Below are positions 46,265-57,345 of a stretch of DNA of 64,000 nt, in pieces. Under the pieces are notes generated by a model, which made no database searches, was not told the DNA's origin, and was given only the letters and a program-made list of their open reading frames with translations. The translations under genes and the position numbers were made by a program. Position 1 is the stretch's first letter. Each line of letters starts with the position of its first letter. Source of the DNA: Mytilus trossulus (taxonomy: Eukaryota; Mollusca; Bivalvia; Mytilida; Mytilidae); the NCBI RefSeq assembly GCF_036588685.1, contig NC_086378.1:48478686-48542685 (forward strand), read 5' to 3'.

Positions 46265-47535
46265 AAGTACTCGGACACGTCCACTCTGGGTTTTGTAAGA
46301 TGTAATTCAATATATGTATCCATCTAAGTTAAGCCTTTTAAGTTATTCTATAGTTCGTTCTTATGTTGTAATAGTACTGTTACACTACTATCCCAGGTTA
46401 TGTGGAGAGCAACATTTTTAACCCAAACACATTATGTACCTATCCAAACTTTAATACTTTTTTTTTTTTAAAGAACCAGCATTAATTTTAACACCGCATT
46501 TGCATGAAATCTTGGTCACTGGCACTCAATATTTAACCAATCAATCAGTATGAATTGGAAGATCGAACAATCGTGAAATATAAAACCTGACATGTCTTAG
46601 TCCAAACGACAGTTTGATGTAGCCTCAGTGAAACTAAAATTTGCGTGAACAGGTTATATAACAAACCCTAAGAAATTGTGGCTTTCAAGACGTAACCATT
46701 AGACACATAAACGCTTAAAGGTGATTTTATTTAACAAAGGCATATACATACGAACTTAAGGTACATAACGATTTGATTTTAACATGTTAAAGAACCCTTT
46801 GGGTATTTTACATAACATGTTATTTTGATCTTTTGATGATGTAAGCGAACCGTATCCGTACTGACTTCCAAATTTTTCAAATGTCTATTTTAATCAGTTG
46901 TTAGTCTTTTTCATATTGTGATGTCCTTTGCTACCTTTTAGGTCGGCATTAGTTAAATTCAATTTAAACTTTAAATTGGTATGTCATCATTTTCTTAGTC
47001 TGTCTGTCCGTCAGTGTTAGGGATTATAATATCACTGCGCTCATTTGATTACTCTGTGTTTTCAATGTTTGTCATGGTGTTATTGTGTTAAAGCCAAATC
47101 TACATTGATAACACGATTTGTTGATAAAACGGACTTGTACAGTCACAAAAGAAATAATTCTGTATCTTTGAAACTCTGGTTTAGGTTCCATTCCCATGTT
47201 AACGTACATACAACATACAACAGACGAAGAACCCTTGGGATATTTTTAATAACATGTCACGTTAAACTACAAGTGACATTGGTGAACCGGATCAAGTACT
47301 AACTTCCTTATGTGTCAAATGCTATACATAACGAATTATGTAAACGATGTTGAAGATAAGATTTTAATTTCTGTATGTTTTGATTTAATTTGGAATTAAA
47401 TATCAACCTTACAAAGATTTTTTCTGATTTGTATTTATCATGTTAACGCTTGAATCGTTATGACATGTTTTCACCTTTTGGTCAATTAACTTATATTCAG
47501 ATAATAAAAGAAAATATGTTCCATAATTTTTGACC
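46265..47535 (+). repeat. Large inverted repeat, right arm (partner 35150-36560)
   Basis: Diverged reverse complement of the left arm. It has an extra ~75 bp (about 46680-46755) relative to that arm. The arms enclose the whole 46-bp satellite and two SINE-like copies. Confidence 0.8.
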
Positions 47536-48109
47536 ATTCTAAACTATTTTTCATATCAGCTATACTTTTTTTTTTATTAATTTAATATGCCGTCCGATAA
47601 GAAGTCCCTGTCGGTTCGTAAGTCTGCCAAATCAGTTGCTGCTTAAACTTATTGGTTTGATATTTGGTATATTAGTCTAACCATGACAAGTTATAGATCA
47701 AGTGCGAAGTTTGTTCGGAACGGCTGAATTGCGGAGTGATGGTGTATATCAAATATATATTTGTTTTGATGTTAATGAATTAAATCCAAATATACTTTCT
47801 GTCACGTTAATCAGTTGTGTCCGTTTCGGTTGCACACGCTTTAATAGTTACATTTGATGTAGGTTTCATAATAATACGTTCTTCTGATTGGCTAACTGCA
47901 CATCACATGTTATTCCGTAAGAAATTGCACTACACAATAAAACTTATCATTCACGATGACACGAGGTCCCATAATAAAGTGCACAGGTAACTAAACAAAA
48001 AAGTTGATGTAAATCGTGTTGTGATTATCCTAGTTAGAAATTGTAATTTTAAGTATTGAATGCTTCTTTTTGTAACTTCATAGGGTTGTAAAAGCGTTAA
48101 CCGTGCGCA
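47536..48109. other. No gene recognised
   Basis: AT-rich sequence between the inverted arm and the gypsy remnant. A 19-codon frame starting atgccgtccgataagaagtc (47587-47646) reads MPSDKKSLSVRKSAKSVAA then stops; no function is assigned. No LTR matching the 53.6-kb region was found here. Confidence 0.35.
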
Positions 48110-48800
48110 CATTTTTTGTTTCCTATCGCTATCAATCACGAAAGCTAAATCTAGTAAACTTCGAAGTACTCGATCGTCTTTCTGTAAAATAGCTCCTTTG
48201 ACTCTGATGGCATAAGCTTGCTTCTGTAATTCCTCGGTGCGGTCCTGATCGTCATCAGCGAGAACAGACGCCTCCTCCTCAGCCGATGCTATTGCATCAT
48301 CTGCTTGGATAACATCATCTGGCTGAATATCGTGTTGAACTTCTTGTTGAGGCTATTCAACCACCACATACACCATAGATGCATCCTCACTCTCTGTGCT
48401 GGAGTCTGTTAAAACTTCTACTGGAGCAGGTTTCTTCTTTGGTGATGCAGGTTTTGTGTACTTCTTCTTGGCAATGGCACTGACATCTGGTGAGTTGTGT
48501 TCTATTCCACAAATTCCTCGTCGTTGATTCCGATGGGTAATATATGGTTCCTGTGATGAGTTCTCTTTCTGCAATGCTCATTCTCTTTTCTAACTACATA
48601 GAGAGGCAGTTATATATTAGGCTGACCGAGTATAACATAAGGTTTTTCTTCCCATTTATCCTGTAACTTGTGGGTTCCATCGAAAGCAAGAAGTACTCGA
48701 TCGTCTTTATGTAAAATCGCTCCTCTGACTCTGATGTCATAAGCTTGCTTCTGTTTTCCCTGTGATTTTACTGCAGCTGATGATGCAAGTTCATTAGACT
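48110..48800 (-). pseudogene. Integrase C-terminal tail with a rearranged partial duplicate
   Basis: At 48760-48630 the tail reads KQAYDIRVRGAILHKDDRVL and then AFDGTHKLQDKWEEKPYV. At 48230-48110 a second copy reads KQAYAIRVKGAILQKDDRVL and passes directly to DLAFVIDSDRKQK. In the main copy that segment lies upstream (48895-48840, DLAFVVNSGRKQK). The permuted order suggests a tandem duplication followed by deletion. An acidic and Ser/Pro/Lys-rich C-terminal end lies at 48574-48353. Confidence 0.7.
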
Positions 48801-48839
48801 TTTTAATTGCTGTCTCAGATCTTCAACAAACTTTGTCAT

Positions 48840-49646
48840 ATTTTTTTGTTTTCTACCGCTATTAACCACGAAAGCTAAATCTACTGGTAGCTTCGGCTGT
48901 CGACCAAACATCAGCTCGAACGGTGTGAAACCTGTAGTATTATGCTTGGTCGAAATGTAGGCATGGACAATAGGACCGATGTAAGACTTCCTGTCAGCAT
49001 TCTTGTCTTTCTCCAGAGTTCAAAACATGTTTATGAGGATCCGAATAAATCTCTCGCATTGTCCGTTGCGTTATGGATGGTATGGCGTTGTACGAGACTT
49101 CTTGATGCCAGTAATATCGCATAAATCTTTGACTAGACGACTCTCAAAGTTAGCACCTTGGTCGCTGTGTATTCTTTCTGAAAGTCCATAATGTACTACG
49201 TAGTTCTTGAAGAAAGCTACGGCAGTAGTCCGGGCTGTCATGTTCCTCGTTGGAATGGCCTGTGTGTATCGAGTAAAATGATCTGTGATCATCAATACGT
49301 ACTGGTATCCGCCCCTGGAAATTGCTAACTTCAGAACGTCCATACAGACTATCTCCATTGGTTGCGTAGTTCTTATACTGGTCAATGGAGCTCTGTCGTT
49401 GGTTGGAGTCTTACGTCATATACATCTTGGACAGCTCTGGATCCACTGCTCAATATCTTTAGTCATACCATACCAGAAGAAGCGATCTTTGCCTAATGAT
49501 TTTGTCCTGGCTCTTCCTTGGTGTCCCATATTGTTGTGCAGTGATCTTAGTACTGGTGAGATCTGAAAGGTTGGTAGTACAAGTTGATCTTTCATAGTGT
49601 CGTTGTCAGTAGTTGTTCTGTATAATATACCACGCTTGATATTCAA
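48840..49646 (-). pseudogene. Gypsy integrase remnant
   Basis: The HHCC zinc finger is visible at 49646-49416 (LHNNMGHQG ... SCPRC). The catalytic core follows at 49385-49071 with EIVCMDVLKL (first Asp), DHFTRYTQAIP and IHSDQGANFES (second Asp). The region to about 48880 holds HNTTGFTPFELMFGRQPKL, just after the expected Glu. Frame breaks lie near 49400 and 49070. Confidence 0.88.
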
Positions 49647-49899
49647 CTAGTCAAAATCATTATACAGCATGTTGTTGAATGGCAACGACCTTTCTTATTG
49701 TAGAGTCGTTCATCTGCTCATCTCTGATGTTGATTTGATGTTCCTTGAGCATATCAGGTATGTTTTCTAAGGCATCTGGTTTGTGTGATAAAGACTCTAC
49801 GTATGCAACAGGTTGTATTAAGCTGCAAATGGCCTTGGCAGATTCCTCTGAGATATTATCTGGTTTAGTGTGAATACCAGGAAGACGTGACAATCCATC

Positions 49900-50274
49900 A
49901 GCATTTGCGTTGTTTTAACTGGTCGATACACAATGTTTAAATCCTTCCTGTGTCTGATAAAGAACAGCTCAAATTCCATTAATACAAGCGTCGAAATGCA
50001 GCTGAAATGGACGTTTGAAGTCGGGAAAGGTTAATATCGGAGGTGACACAAGGTGACTTTTCAACTGTTGAAAGGCTTTCTCTTGTTTTTTATTTCATTG
50101 CCATGGTTGTTGCTTATTGTCTCTCTTCGGTTTCTTTACCCTTATATTTTTCCCTGTTGTAGGCATCAATTCCGTCAAAGGACGAGCAATCTTTGAGAAA
50201 TCTTTGATGAACTTTATGTAGTAGCCAAAGAATCCTAGGAATTGTCGTTCTTCTTCAGGTGTTGTTGGTCTTAG
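49900..50274 (-). pseudogene. Gypsy RNase H remnant, partly deleted
   Basis: After the RT come NNTRRTTIPRIL-type spacer sequence and a KAFQQLKSHLVSPPILTF block. Then FDACINGI, followed by AVLYQ, corresponds to the first RNase H Asp region. It passes abruptly to NADGLSRLPG, which normally follows the end of RNase H, so most of this domain is deleted. Confidence 0.6.
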
Positions 50275-51070
50275 TCAATTAGTGACTTTGCTGATCTTAT
50301 CTGGGTGTGGCTCGACTCCTTTTTCTGATACGATGTGACCAATGTACTTCACCTCTCGTTGAAAGAAAGAACACTTCTTTGGAGATAACTTTAAGCCAAC
50401 TTCTCGGAGACGCTGGAAAACTCTCTCGAGGTGATCTAGATGTTCGTCGAAGGTTTTTGAAAAGATGATTAGATCGTCTAAGTAGATGAAGCAAACTCTT
50501 GCATGAAAATTACAAAGGCATTCTTCCATCAATCGCTGATATGTTGCTGGTGAATTTGCTAACCGAAATGGCAATCGGTTAAATTCGAAAAATCAAAGTG
50601 GTCCTACAGTGAAAGCTGTTCGTTTCTTGTAAACTCCCTCTAACTCCGCTTGATGGTAACCTGACTTCATATGAAGCACTGTAAATATCTTTTTTCCACC
50701 CAGCAAGTCAAGGTTTTTTCAATTTTTGGAAGTGCGTAGGCATCTTTGATGGACAGACTGTTCAGTTCTCGATAACCAACGCACATGCGAGTTTCCCATC
50801 TTTTTTCTTTACTAAGACGACGTTTTACGACAATGGTGAATGTGAACTCCTAATGATGCCTGCTGATAATAATTGTTGAAGATGATCTCTGACTTCTTGT
50901 AGCATTGACGGTGGAATTCGTGGGTGTCGTTGCTTAAATGAAGTGTTATCTGTTAAATCTATCCGATGTTTCACTAACGACGTATAACCAATGTCTGTAT
51001 CACTCTTTGAGAATATGTCGTTGTATCGGTTTATCAAGTTCTTTCCTCGTTGAAGTTCATCGGATTTCAT
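50275..51070 (-). pseudogene. Gypsy reverse transcriptase remnant
   Basis: The first part (51070-50825) ends RHPRIPPSMLQEVRDHLQQL, LSAGIIRSSHSPLS, the entry to the palm domain. The middle (about 50820-50580) is broken by stops. The second part (50574-50275) has MPFRLANSPATYQRLM, the catalytic YLDDLIIFS, and GLKLSPKKCSFFQREVKYIG. The first catalytic Asp block is too damaged to read. Confidence 0.88.
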
Positions 51071-51699
51071 ATCGTCAGGTTAGTGTATATCCTTGAAGAT
51101 CTGCATCTGATTGTTGTCATCTGGCTTTACTTGTTCTGATATGGTTACTGGTTGAAGTTCACATAAAAGAGCTCTAGGGGCAACGGTAACGGTTCTTGTA
51201 GAAATGTTCGAAATGTGAACTGGAATATCATCTAGTTGATTTTGGTCGTATGAGATTATAGCTTTTACAATATCTAGGTCGTAAGGTATTATCGAGTTTT
51301 AAGTTGCATACAGTATGGAAACGGTGGAGGGATACGGTAACATCTTGTCCATATGTATGATAATCGGCTTTGTTACTGCTGATTTCTTTCTCTCTGATCT
51401 TAAGGTCATACATCTGAAGGCTAAGTAGCATGGTGTTATCAGACTAGCATCTTGTAGAAAACGTGTACCATGTTCTTTTTTGATGTCCTTCATAATTTCA
51501 GATAAGATGTTTGTTCCAATAGTACCATTTGATGATATTTACTATCTGGCATGATGAGAAATAAACCAGGTTGTATCTTGTTGTCATTTGCTCCTTGAAG
51601 TTGTAAATTAGCTTCAATGTATCCCTTGTAAGATAAACGGTGTCCTTTCTATTTTCAAAAGAAAACTGAGTGACTGTAGTGGAGTTGAATATAGATGCT

Positions 51700-51790
51700 G
51701 ATTCTAAAAACTCTCGCTAATTGTTAATACAGTTGAACCTGTGTCGAGAAGTGCTGTTGTGTTAATTCCGTTGACAGTAATATGAACTTC
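51700..51790 (-). pseudogene. Gypsy aspartic protease remnant
   Basis: The minus strand reads NTTALLDTGSTVL around 51735-51775. This contains the D-T-G active-site triad of retroviral-type proteases. Flanking sequence is too decayed to define the domain limits. Confidence 0.7.
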
Positions 51791-51811
51791 ATTTGATGAA
51801 CGAAGTTATCC

Positions 51812-52894
51812 TTATATTGGTAATTTCTGTTCAGTTTGTTGTGTTGATTGTTTTATGATGAACGATTGTTGGAGGTTCAGAGCCCGTTGTGTCTTTCTTG
51901 AATGATCAAGTCGTACATTGCAGTCTATAGCGTAGTGTCCTGGCTGTCTGCATCGCCAACATGTGAAATCATTCTGTTTGTGTCTTCTATGTTGCTCTTC
52001 TGGTCTGTTTATAGTTGTTTCATCTGGGTGATATTGTGTCCATGATGTATCTCTTCTTGACCATTGCATGTAAGTAGATGGTTGGTCACAATTTATATCT
52101 TCCTTCAAAGCCTTGTTTCATCGATGCTGAATTTGTCTGTTTTCTACTGTTGTTGTCGTTGATTTAGTAGTAGCATGTGTAGGTGGTTTCTTTTCCAAAG
52201 ATAGTTTGAGGTTATGCAAATTCTCTATTTCTCTTGTAGCTTTCAGTAAGGAGTGGAAATCGGTGATGGTATCTTTCTGGTAGCGGACAATATTCTTCAT
52301 CTCCGGTCTTAATCCATCAATGAACTTTGACTTAAGCATGTCGTTGATGTTTTTCGCTGTTTAATTATTCTGTTCTTGGCTTTGCTTAGTATCTCTTCTT
52401 ATCGACAAGCCCATGTTGCAACGTCTTCATCATCTTGCTGTCTAGCCGTGTAGATTTGGCCAAGGAAGCTTCATGCTAATCAACAGCCTCGTATATACTG
52501 TCCATCTTATCAATGATGTCGTCAATGGCTGCTTCCAGACCAAGTCTCATGGGAACCTTGCTAGCATCTCCACGAAGAGAAAGTCTAATAGCCATCGTGA
52601 TGGTTTCATGTGTATGTCCTGTCTTGATGAGACACTATACCTCATATCTCCATAGGTCATTTGGTGTACCAGCTTTGCATCTCCTATACTACCTATTGAC
52701 ACATATGTGTCATCTCTGCTATGGTTAACTAACATATCGTCATTTGAGTTTTATGGACCAGTTATAAGTTGTAATTTAAGTTGGATTGCTCGGTCCGACA
52801 TATCTGCTTGATTATGATTCGTTACTATGTTCCTTCTGCCTCTACGTCAACTCCTACCACCACGCCCACGTGTTATAGTATATTTTGGTGGCAT
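51812..52894 (-). pseudogene. Gypsy gag remnant with CCHC zinc knuckle
   Basis: A start codon at 52894-52892 begins MPPKYTITRGRGGRS and is soon interrupted by stops. A capsid-like segment follows in another frame (about 52590-52480: LRGDASKVPMRLGLEAAIDD). A further fragment at 52339-52118 contains FIDGLRPEMKNIVRYQ. The nucleocapsid knuckle CWRCRQPGHYAIDC at about 51950 has the C-x2-C-x4-H-x4-C spacing used to bind RNA. At least three frame breaks separate these parts. Confidence 0.75.
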
Positions 52895-52974
52895 GACAGT
52901 AGTGTTTCCGAAAAATCTACGTATTAGTCAGAAATAGAAGGAATGGAACTGTATTGATAAGGAACACGATGTTG

Positions 52975-53345
52975 ACGTAATTGCTGAGAACGTAGTAAGA
53001 TCGCGATATAAACGTACATGTAGTATAATCGTGGTAGGAACGGACTATAATCGCAGTAGAAGCGTGGTAAGATCGTGTTAAAATCGGATAAATCGTGGTA
53101 TGGTCGTACTGAGAACGTGAACAGCGTAGAAAGATCTTGATAAGCGTAGTGCAGTCGCAGAATATAAGCCCGTAGAGAACGTGGTATAATCGTAGCGGGA
53201 TCGTTGTAGAAGCGTTATGAGGACGTGGTAGCATCGTGAAAGCAACGAAAATGTACATTTTCATGACGCTTATGCCGCGACCTTACCACGATCGGAATTG
53301 ATTGTAGATCGCGGTGAGCGTAGTACGATCGTGATCTAGTGGGAC
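52975..53345. repeat. Degenerate 11-bp-period minisatellite (cgtggtaagat)
   Basis: Successive 11-bp units such as cgtggtaggaa, cgcagtagaag, cgtggtaagat, cgtgttaaaat, cgtggtatggt and cgtactgagaa run from about 52985 to 53265. A short stretch (53265-53335) continues partly in reverse orientation (ttaccacgatcgg). It lies between the gypsy gag start and the presumed LTR side. The 115-codon minus frame across it is a by-product. Confidence 0.8.
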
Positions 53346-54695
53346 TGGGGCTTAAAGTAGAAACCGGTATTGCTTCTGCTGTAAATAATATCAATGTATC
53401 ATCAATGAAAACGCTGAAAATCCTGAAACTTAAAATGTATTAAAGAATCAGTCGGTCAACATCAAGAACCGACACAACAGATCTACCTATACGACACAAT
53501 GTATACACCTATCAAGTACCCTTAATAACCACAACCTATCAATCAAACAACACCTATACTTACTTAACTATATATATGTATACTTCTAGTGCTTAAATGA
53601 GCTTGATACCAACTGCGTCAAATGTACAAGGTGCTCCAGTCGGTTTCTGTCTATACTTATACTCCTCTTATCCTCAAATTTGAAAGGTTAATATCTGCGA
53701 CAGCAAAATTCTGTGGGACTTTACGAGTAAAAGAGTATTTGTCGTGTCTCTAGTCTTTGCAACAATCCTAACGTTAAGGAGTGGGGATTAGGCAGTTATG
53801 AATCTATTTATTTTGTACAGAATAAAATAAAATTTATTTGAATATCCAAGTATCAACAAAATATATGTATTAACAAAGTCAATATAATATATCAATTACA
53901 AACAGTAGCAATTGTTTATTCTTCTACCGATGTGTCAAACTTTTTTAAATTCTAATTTAAATTAACTAACTGTAAACGAGTTTAAACGCTTATTACATAA
54001 TCAAATTCTGAATGAAAATTAAAAGTAATTTCAACAACAAACTTAAATCCAAATACAGCTAATATGTATAAAATAATTTCAAATAATTTCCGAAAAAAAT
54101 AAATCAAAGAAATTTATTTAAAAGAATTAAGTGACACAATAAAAAAGTGTATTACATTCAAGTACAAATAAACAAATACATTCAATGTCAATCACCTAAT
54201 GAGTATATATCAAAAGATTTACTAAGTGATGTTTATTTTATTAAGTCAAAACACACACGTACGGTGTATAAATACAACTCAGTTTAAAAAGTAACATCTA
54301 TGGTCAATTGGTAATCACTGAGGTGTGCCCTAAATCCCTTCATAACACCTACATATTTTATGATAATTCGGAATTTACCCTAGTTTGGATTTTAATATTT
54401 AAAAAAAAATCAGAGCCAGTAAAAACCAATTTTGTTTAACAAGGGGGTAATGTTATGAAAGAATTTAGGACACTTTTAGAAATAATAAGAAATTAAAATA
54501 AAATAGAGCTTATTAAAACAAAATTTATATATTTCTAATTGAAATTCTTCGAAAGGATATTATTTTATATACTTCAAGAAATAAAAGTCAAAATGCTTTT
54601 CAAAAATAACAAGTATTGTGGCATCAAATTACCTTATTTGCAGCGAGGATCGGTTTTGATGGGGGGGAGGGTGATGTCAGGTATTAACGGGGACC
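53346..54695. other. No gene; possible LTR-derived stretch then AT-rich sequence
   Basis: Bases 53590-53830, read on the minus strand, end in tttgacgcagttggtatcaa upstream of the gypsy remnant. This could be an LTR end plus primer-binding site, but no matching 3' LTR was found, so it is only a suggestion. The rest to 54695 is very AT-rich with no recognised feature. Confidence 0.3.
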
Positions 54696-54784
54696 TATAA
54701 AAGAAAATAACTGGGTTTGCGCTAACATCATTTTCCTACCAGCAAAACTGAGTTCTCGTTGTTTATTCTTTTAAAAAGGTAAGC
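54696..54784 (+). promoter_or_regulatory. Candidate promoter: TATA box, start region and first splice donor
   Basis: TATAAAAG at 54696-54703 follows a G-rich stretch (gggggggaggg). About 28 bp downstream, at 54724, begins a 55-bp segment that ends in aaaaag followed by the donor-like GTAAGC (54779-54784). That is the layout of a core promoter with a short non-coding first exon. The gene it would serve (plus strand) was not identified; the GALNT gene downstream runs on the other strand. Confidence 0.4.
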
Positions 54785-55205
54785 TAGTTTTGTTTATTTA
54801 AATATACGCAATTAAGATTAAAATGACATAATATATAAGTAATAATAAAAGAAAAAATATTTATTTATATAATTCATGAAATATAATATATCAATTTGAT
54901 TCTTTATCTAATAATTAATTAAATTAGATATTTTGAAATAAGTTAAAAAGCAGATGTTTCATACGTAATGCATATATGCATATAAAGGACATAGTTAATT
55001 GACTTGAAATTCACCAGTTAATTTCATCAATTTACGAAACAGGAATACTTGTAATTTGTCAAGAAATCATATTATTTGTTGTTATTGTGTATAATTAATG
55101 TATTGTGAATTATTTTGTTCAAAAGGAAAAGAAAAGAAAGCATAATTAAAAACATCATTTTCATTCCAGCAAAACTGAGATCTCGTTGTTTATTCTTTTA
55201 AAAAG
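54724..55205 (+). repeat. 55-bp direct repeat (54724-54778 and 55151-55205)
   Basis: Both copies run from aacatcattttc through ccagcaaaactgag and tctcgttgtttattctttta to aaaaag, with about three differences. Copy 1 is followed by GTAAGC. Copy 2 is followed by ggtcgttaggc and a short open stretch (SLGRFEHSPTELFPKNIKE) that ends at gtatgc. Confidence 0.85.
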
Positions 55206-56822
55206 GGTCGTTAGGCAGATTCGAACATAGCCCTACCGAGCTTTTCCCCAAGAACATCAAAGAGGTATGCTGCAGCATTAGTGGTATTTGTCAATGACAG
55301 TCTGAAGGGTTGTTTGGTTGAAGGGCATTAAGTGCCATTGATTATTGGTATTGGTCAAATGTATAGGTTGGAGAGATGTTGTTGGGACGAGGGACACTAA
55401 GTTCCGTCACAACATAGGCCTTATCTTAAATTCCCGGTATGAAAATAAAATATATGTACAGTATTCAGTTATTGTAAACATGATGTCGTTCACGTAATGC
55501 ATGACATATTTGACATTGGACATTCTTTGGATTATGTCTCTTTTTTGTGTGTCTTCGGTGATACTCGAAACCTATTAAAATGTATTAAAAAAAACTGATA
55601 AACACTGTATGATTTGAAGAGGGTGTTATTATCAGAACTGTTAAAACAGGGAAGTAAATTCTGCTAAAAGGCCGCCGTCGGATTTATATAAAAGGCATCA
55701 TCGGAGTTGTTTAGTAACAAACAATTTACTGAGTAAACGATTTATTCAGCTGCAGTAGATTTTGTTGTATATTGGCTCTAAATAATCATGAAATACTTGC
55801 AACTGCAAAATAAGTAATTTTATTGAAAAGTCTTTTTATATGTTACAGATTAAATTTGCAGTATTTTTTTATGCTAATTATTAACAACCGGCATTGAACA
55901 AGCTAATGATAATTATAAATGACCACTTCATCATCTGTGCCCCCATCATCTGTGTCCCCCGTCAGAGAATTGCCGTAAACGTTATTGATTTGGGACATAC
56001 ATGTATTAGCGCTAAAAGACGCGAGACGTGTTGACATGTAATAATGGACACGTTTTGGTGAGTAACAATATTCGGACACGTTTGGGGTTTTGGAATCGGA
56101 CGCGTTTGGGCAAATTTGAATATTACGGACACGTTTAGCGTGAATGGACACGTTTTGGGGGGGAGGACACTTCTGGGAGTGTTACATATATATAAATCAT
56201 ATAAGTAACATTGTATTGTATAATACTGTTGCCTTTATTTACATATTTGCATAACTCTATGCATACACATGGATATATATATATATATATTTCTTTTAAT
56301 TGTGTCTTAGTTAAACAGGAAGAAGCTACAATGTTTTAAATGTTGTCAAGTTTTCTTTTATTGATGTATTATACGTTCGAAACAAAATTTGTCAAGAAAC
56401 AAAGACCTGGTATATGTTTGTATCTTTTATGTTACTTTCAAATGAAATATGTATATTAATGTGAAAACCAAAAGAGCGCATACATGTTTTGTGACATGCA
56501 CAGAGCAAACTATTTACCATATGCATATATTTCAAAACATGAAGTCTAAAATCTAAAGTTTAAATCAAATAATGCAGGATAAATCTATCTTATTCAACCA
56601 AGCACGCACCCGTAAATTGTTAAATAGTTGCAGTCATCGCTACAATTCTTATCCAGTTTTTGATCTCTCGTCTGTTGTATTTCTTCACAGTCATAAATAT
56701 TCAAAAGAATGTCAACCTTATATTCAGGTTCATACACCAACGATAAACTTTTATCAAATATACTGTTGAGCAATACTCTTATCGTTCCGTTCTCATCTTA
56801 ACAATATGTTTGTTTTTCTTTT
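55206..56822. other. Mostly anonymous sequence with a 'ggacacgttt' repeat cluster
   Basis: A possible exon 55206-55262 is described with the promoter candidate. Bases 56046-56170 hold six copies of ggacacgttt/ggacgcgttt at 19-29-bp spacing. An (AT)n tract lies at 56272-56291. TTTATT at 56234-56239 could be a distant polyadenylation signal for the minus-strand gene. Otherwise nothing is recognised. Confidence 0.4.
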
Positions 56823-56942
56823 TCAACGTTTCCATATCCATAATTGTTTCACCGATGTAGAACACAATCTTAGTGCAATCTTCGTGTAATTATTAGTAGC
56901 CGATAAACACGTGTCAGATCCTTTCAGTTGAATTCTGTTATC
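56823..56942 (-). CDS. GALNT-like gene, last exon (lectin gamma repeat and stop)
   Basis: After the acceptor ttactttatag (AG 56944-56943), 39 codons plus TGA follow. They read DNRIQLKGSDTCLSATNNY, then TKIALRLCSTSVKQLWIWKR. The paired cysteines (TCLSA and RLC) and the QLWIW motif are those of the third (gamma) repeat of the ricin-type beta-trefoil lectin domain that ends polypeptide N-acetylgalactosaminyltransferases. The frame joins that of the preceding exon at phase 0. In GALNT enzymes this domain binds existing GalNAc on glycopeptides and guides catalysis to nearby Ser/Thr. Confidence 0.85.
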   Translation of the reverse strand, partial: DNRIQLKGSDTCLSATNNYTKIALRLCSTSVKQLWIWKR

Positions 56943-56965
56943 CTATAAAGTAAAATTAAAAAAAT

Positions 56966-57345
56966 ATTGTCGAAATGCTCATCTGGTACAAAAAAAATAT
57001 GTTATTACTACGACTGGGCGATGTCTTTTCTGGTGGACTGTTAGTCCTGATGGTGTCACAGGCTGAAGCCCAGTTGCCAGTACTACGACACTGGCAATAA
57101 CATACGGATATTTGTTTTGTAATTCAATGTTTCTTTAAAAAGATGTTAGACATTATTTTAAATGAAGGAATGTATCTCTCTCATGCAAAGCTCTGATTAC
57201 TTGACCTATTTTGGCTATACTTTTTGGACCTTTTTTGGTTTACAGTTCTTTATCTTTTTAATAAGCTTTGGATCATCAAATATTTTGGCCTCGAGCATCA
57301 CTAAAGAGATGTTTATTGTCAAAATGCACTTCTGGTGAAAAAAAA
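56966..57345 (-). repeat. Dispersed element bounded by two 'ttgtcgaaatgc.catctggt' core copies
   Basis: A core copy at about 56966-56995 (attgtcgaaatgctcatctg) and another at 57290-57340 (gagcatcactaaagagatgt ... caaaatgcacttctggtg) flank sequence with 'ctgatggtgtcacaggctga' and 'aacatacggatatttgt'. These words I associate with high-copy mussel repeats. The same core occurs in each monomer of the 543-bp satellite. It lies in a GALNT intron. Confidence 0.6.

Larger units (their letters stand above)
48110..52894 (-). mobile_element. Decayed Ty3/gypsy retrotransposon internal region (gag-pro-RT-RNase H-integrase)
   Basis: Read on the minus strand, the order is gag with a zinc knuckle (52894-51812), an aspartic protease motif (about 51750), reverse transcriptase (51070-50275), RNase H remnants (about 50250-49900), an integrase (49646-48840) and a C-terminal tail (48790-48353). 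RT before integrase identifies the Ty3/gypsy class. Many stops and frame changes interrupt every domain, so it is inactive. No flanking pair of LTRs was found; the 3' side ends in a rearranged duplicate of the integrase tail. Confidence 0.88.

Noticed and set aside
52917-53264. 115-codon minus-strand protein rich in Tyr, His and Thr
   Set aside because: Its composition follows directly from the 11-bp minisatellite, and no conserved motif is present.
53590-53830. A complete 5' LTR for the gypsy element
   Set aside because: The end and primer-site-like sequence are suggestive, but no second copy exists on the other side of the element, so an LTR cannot be shown.
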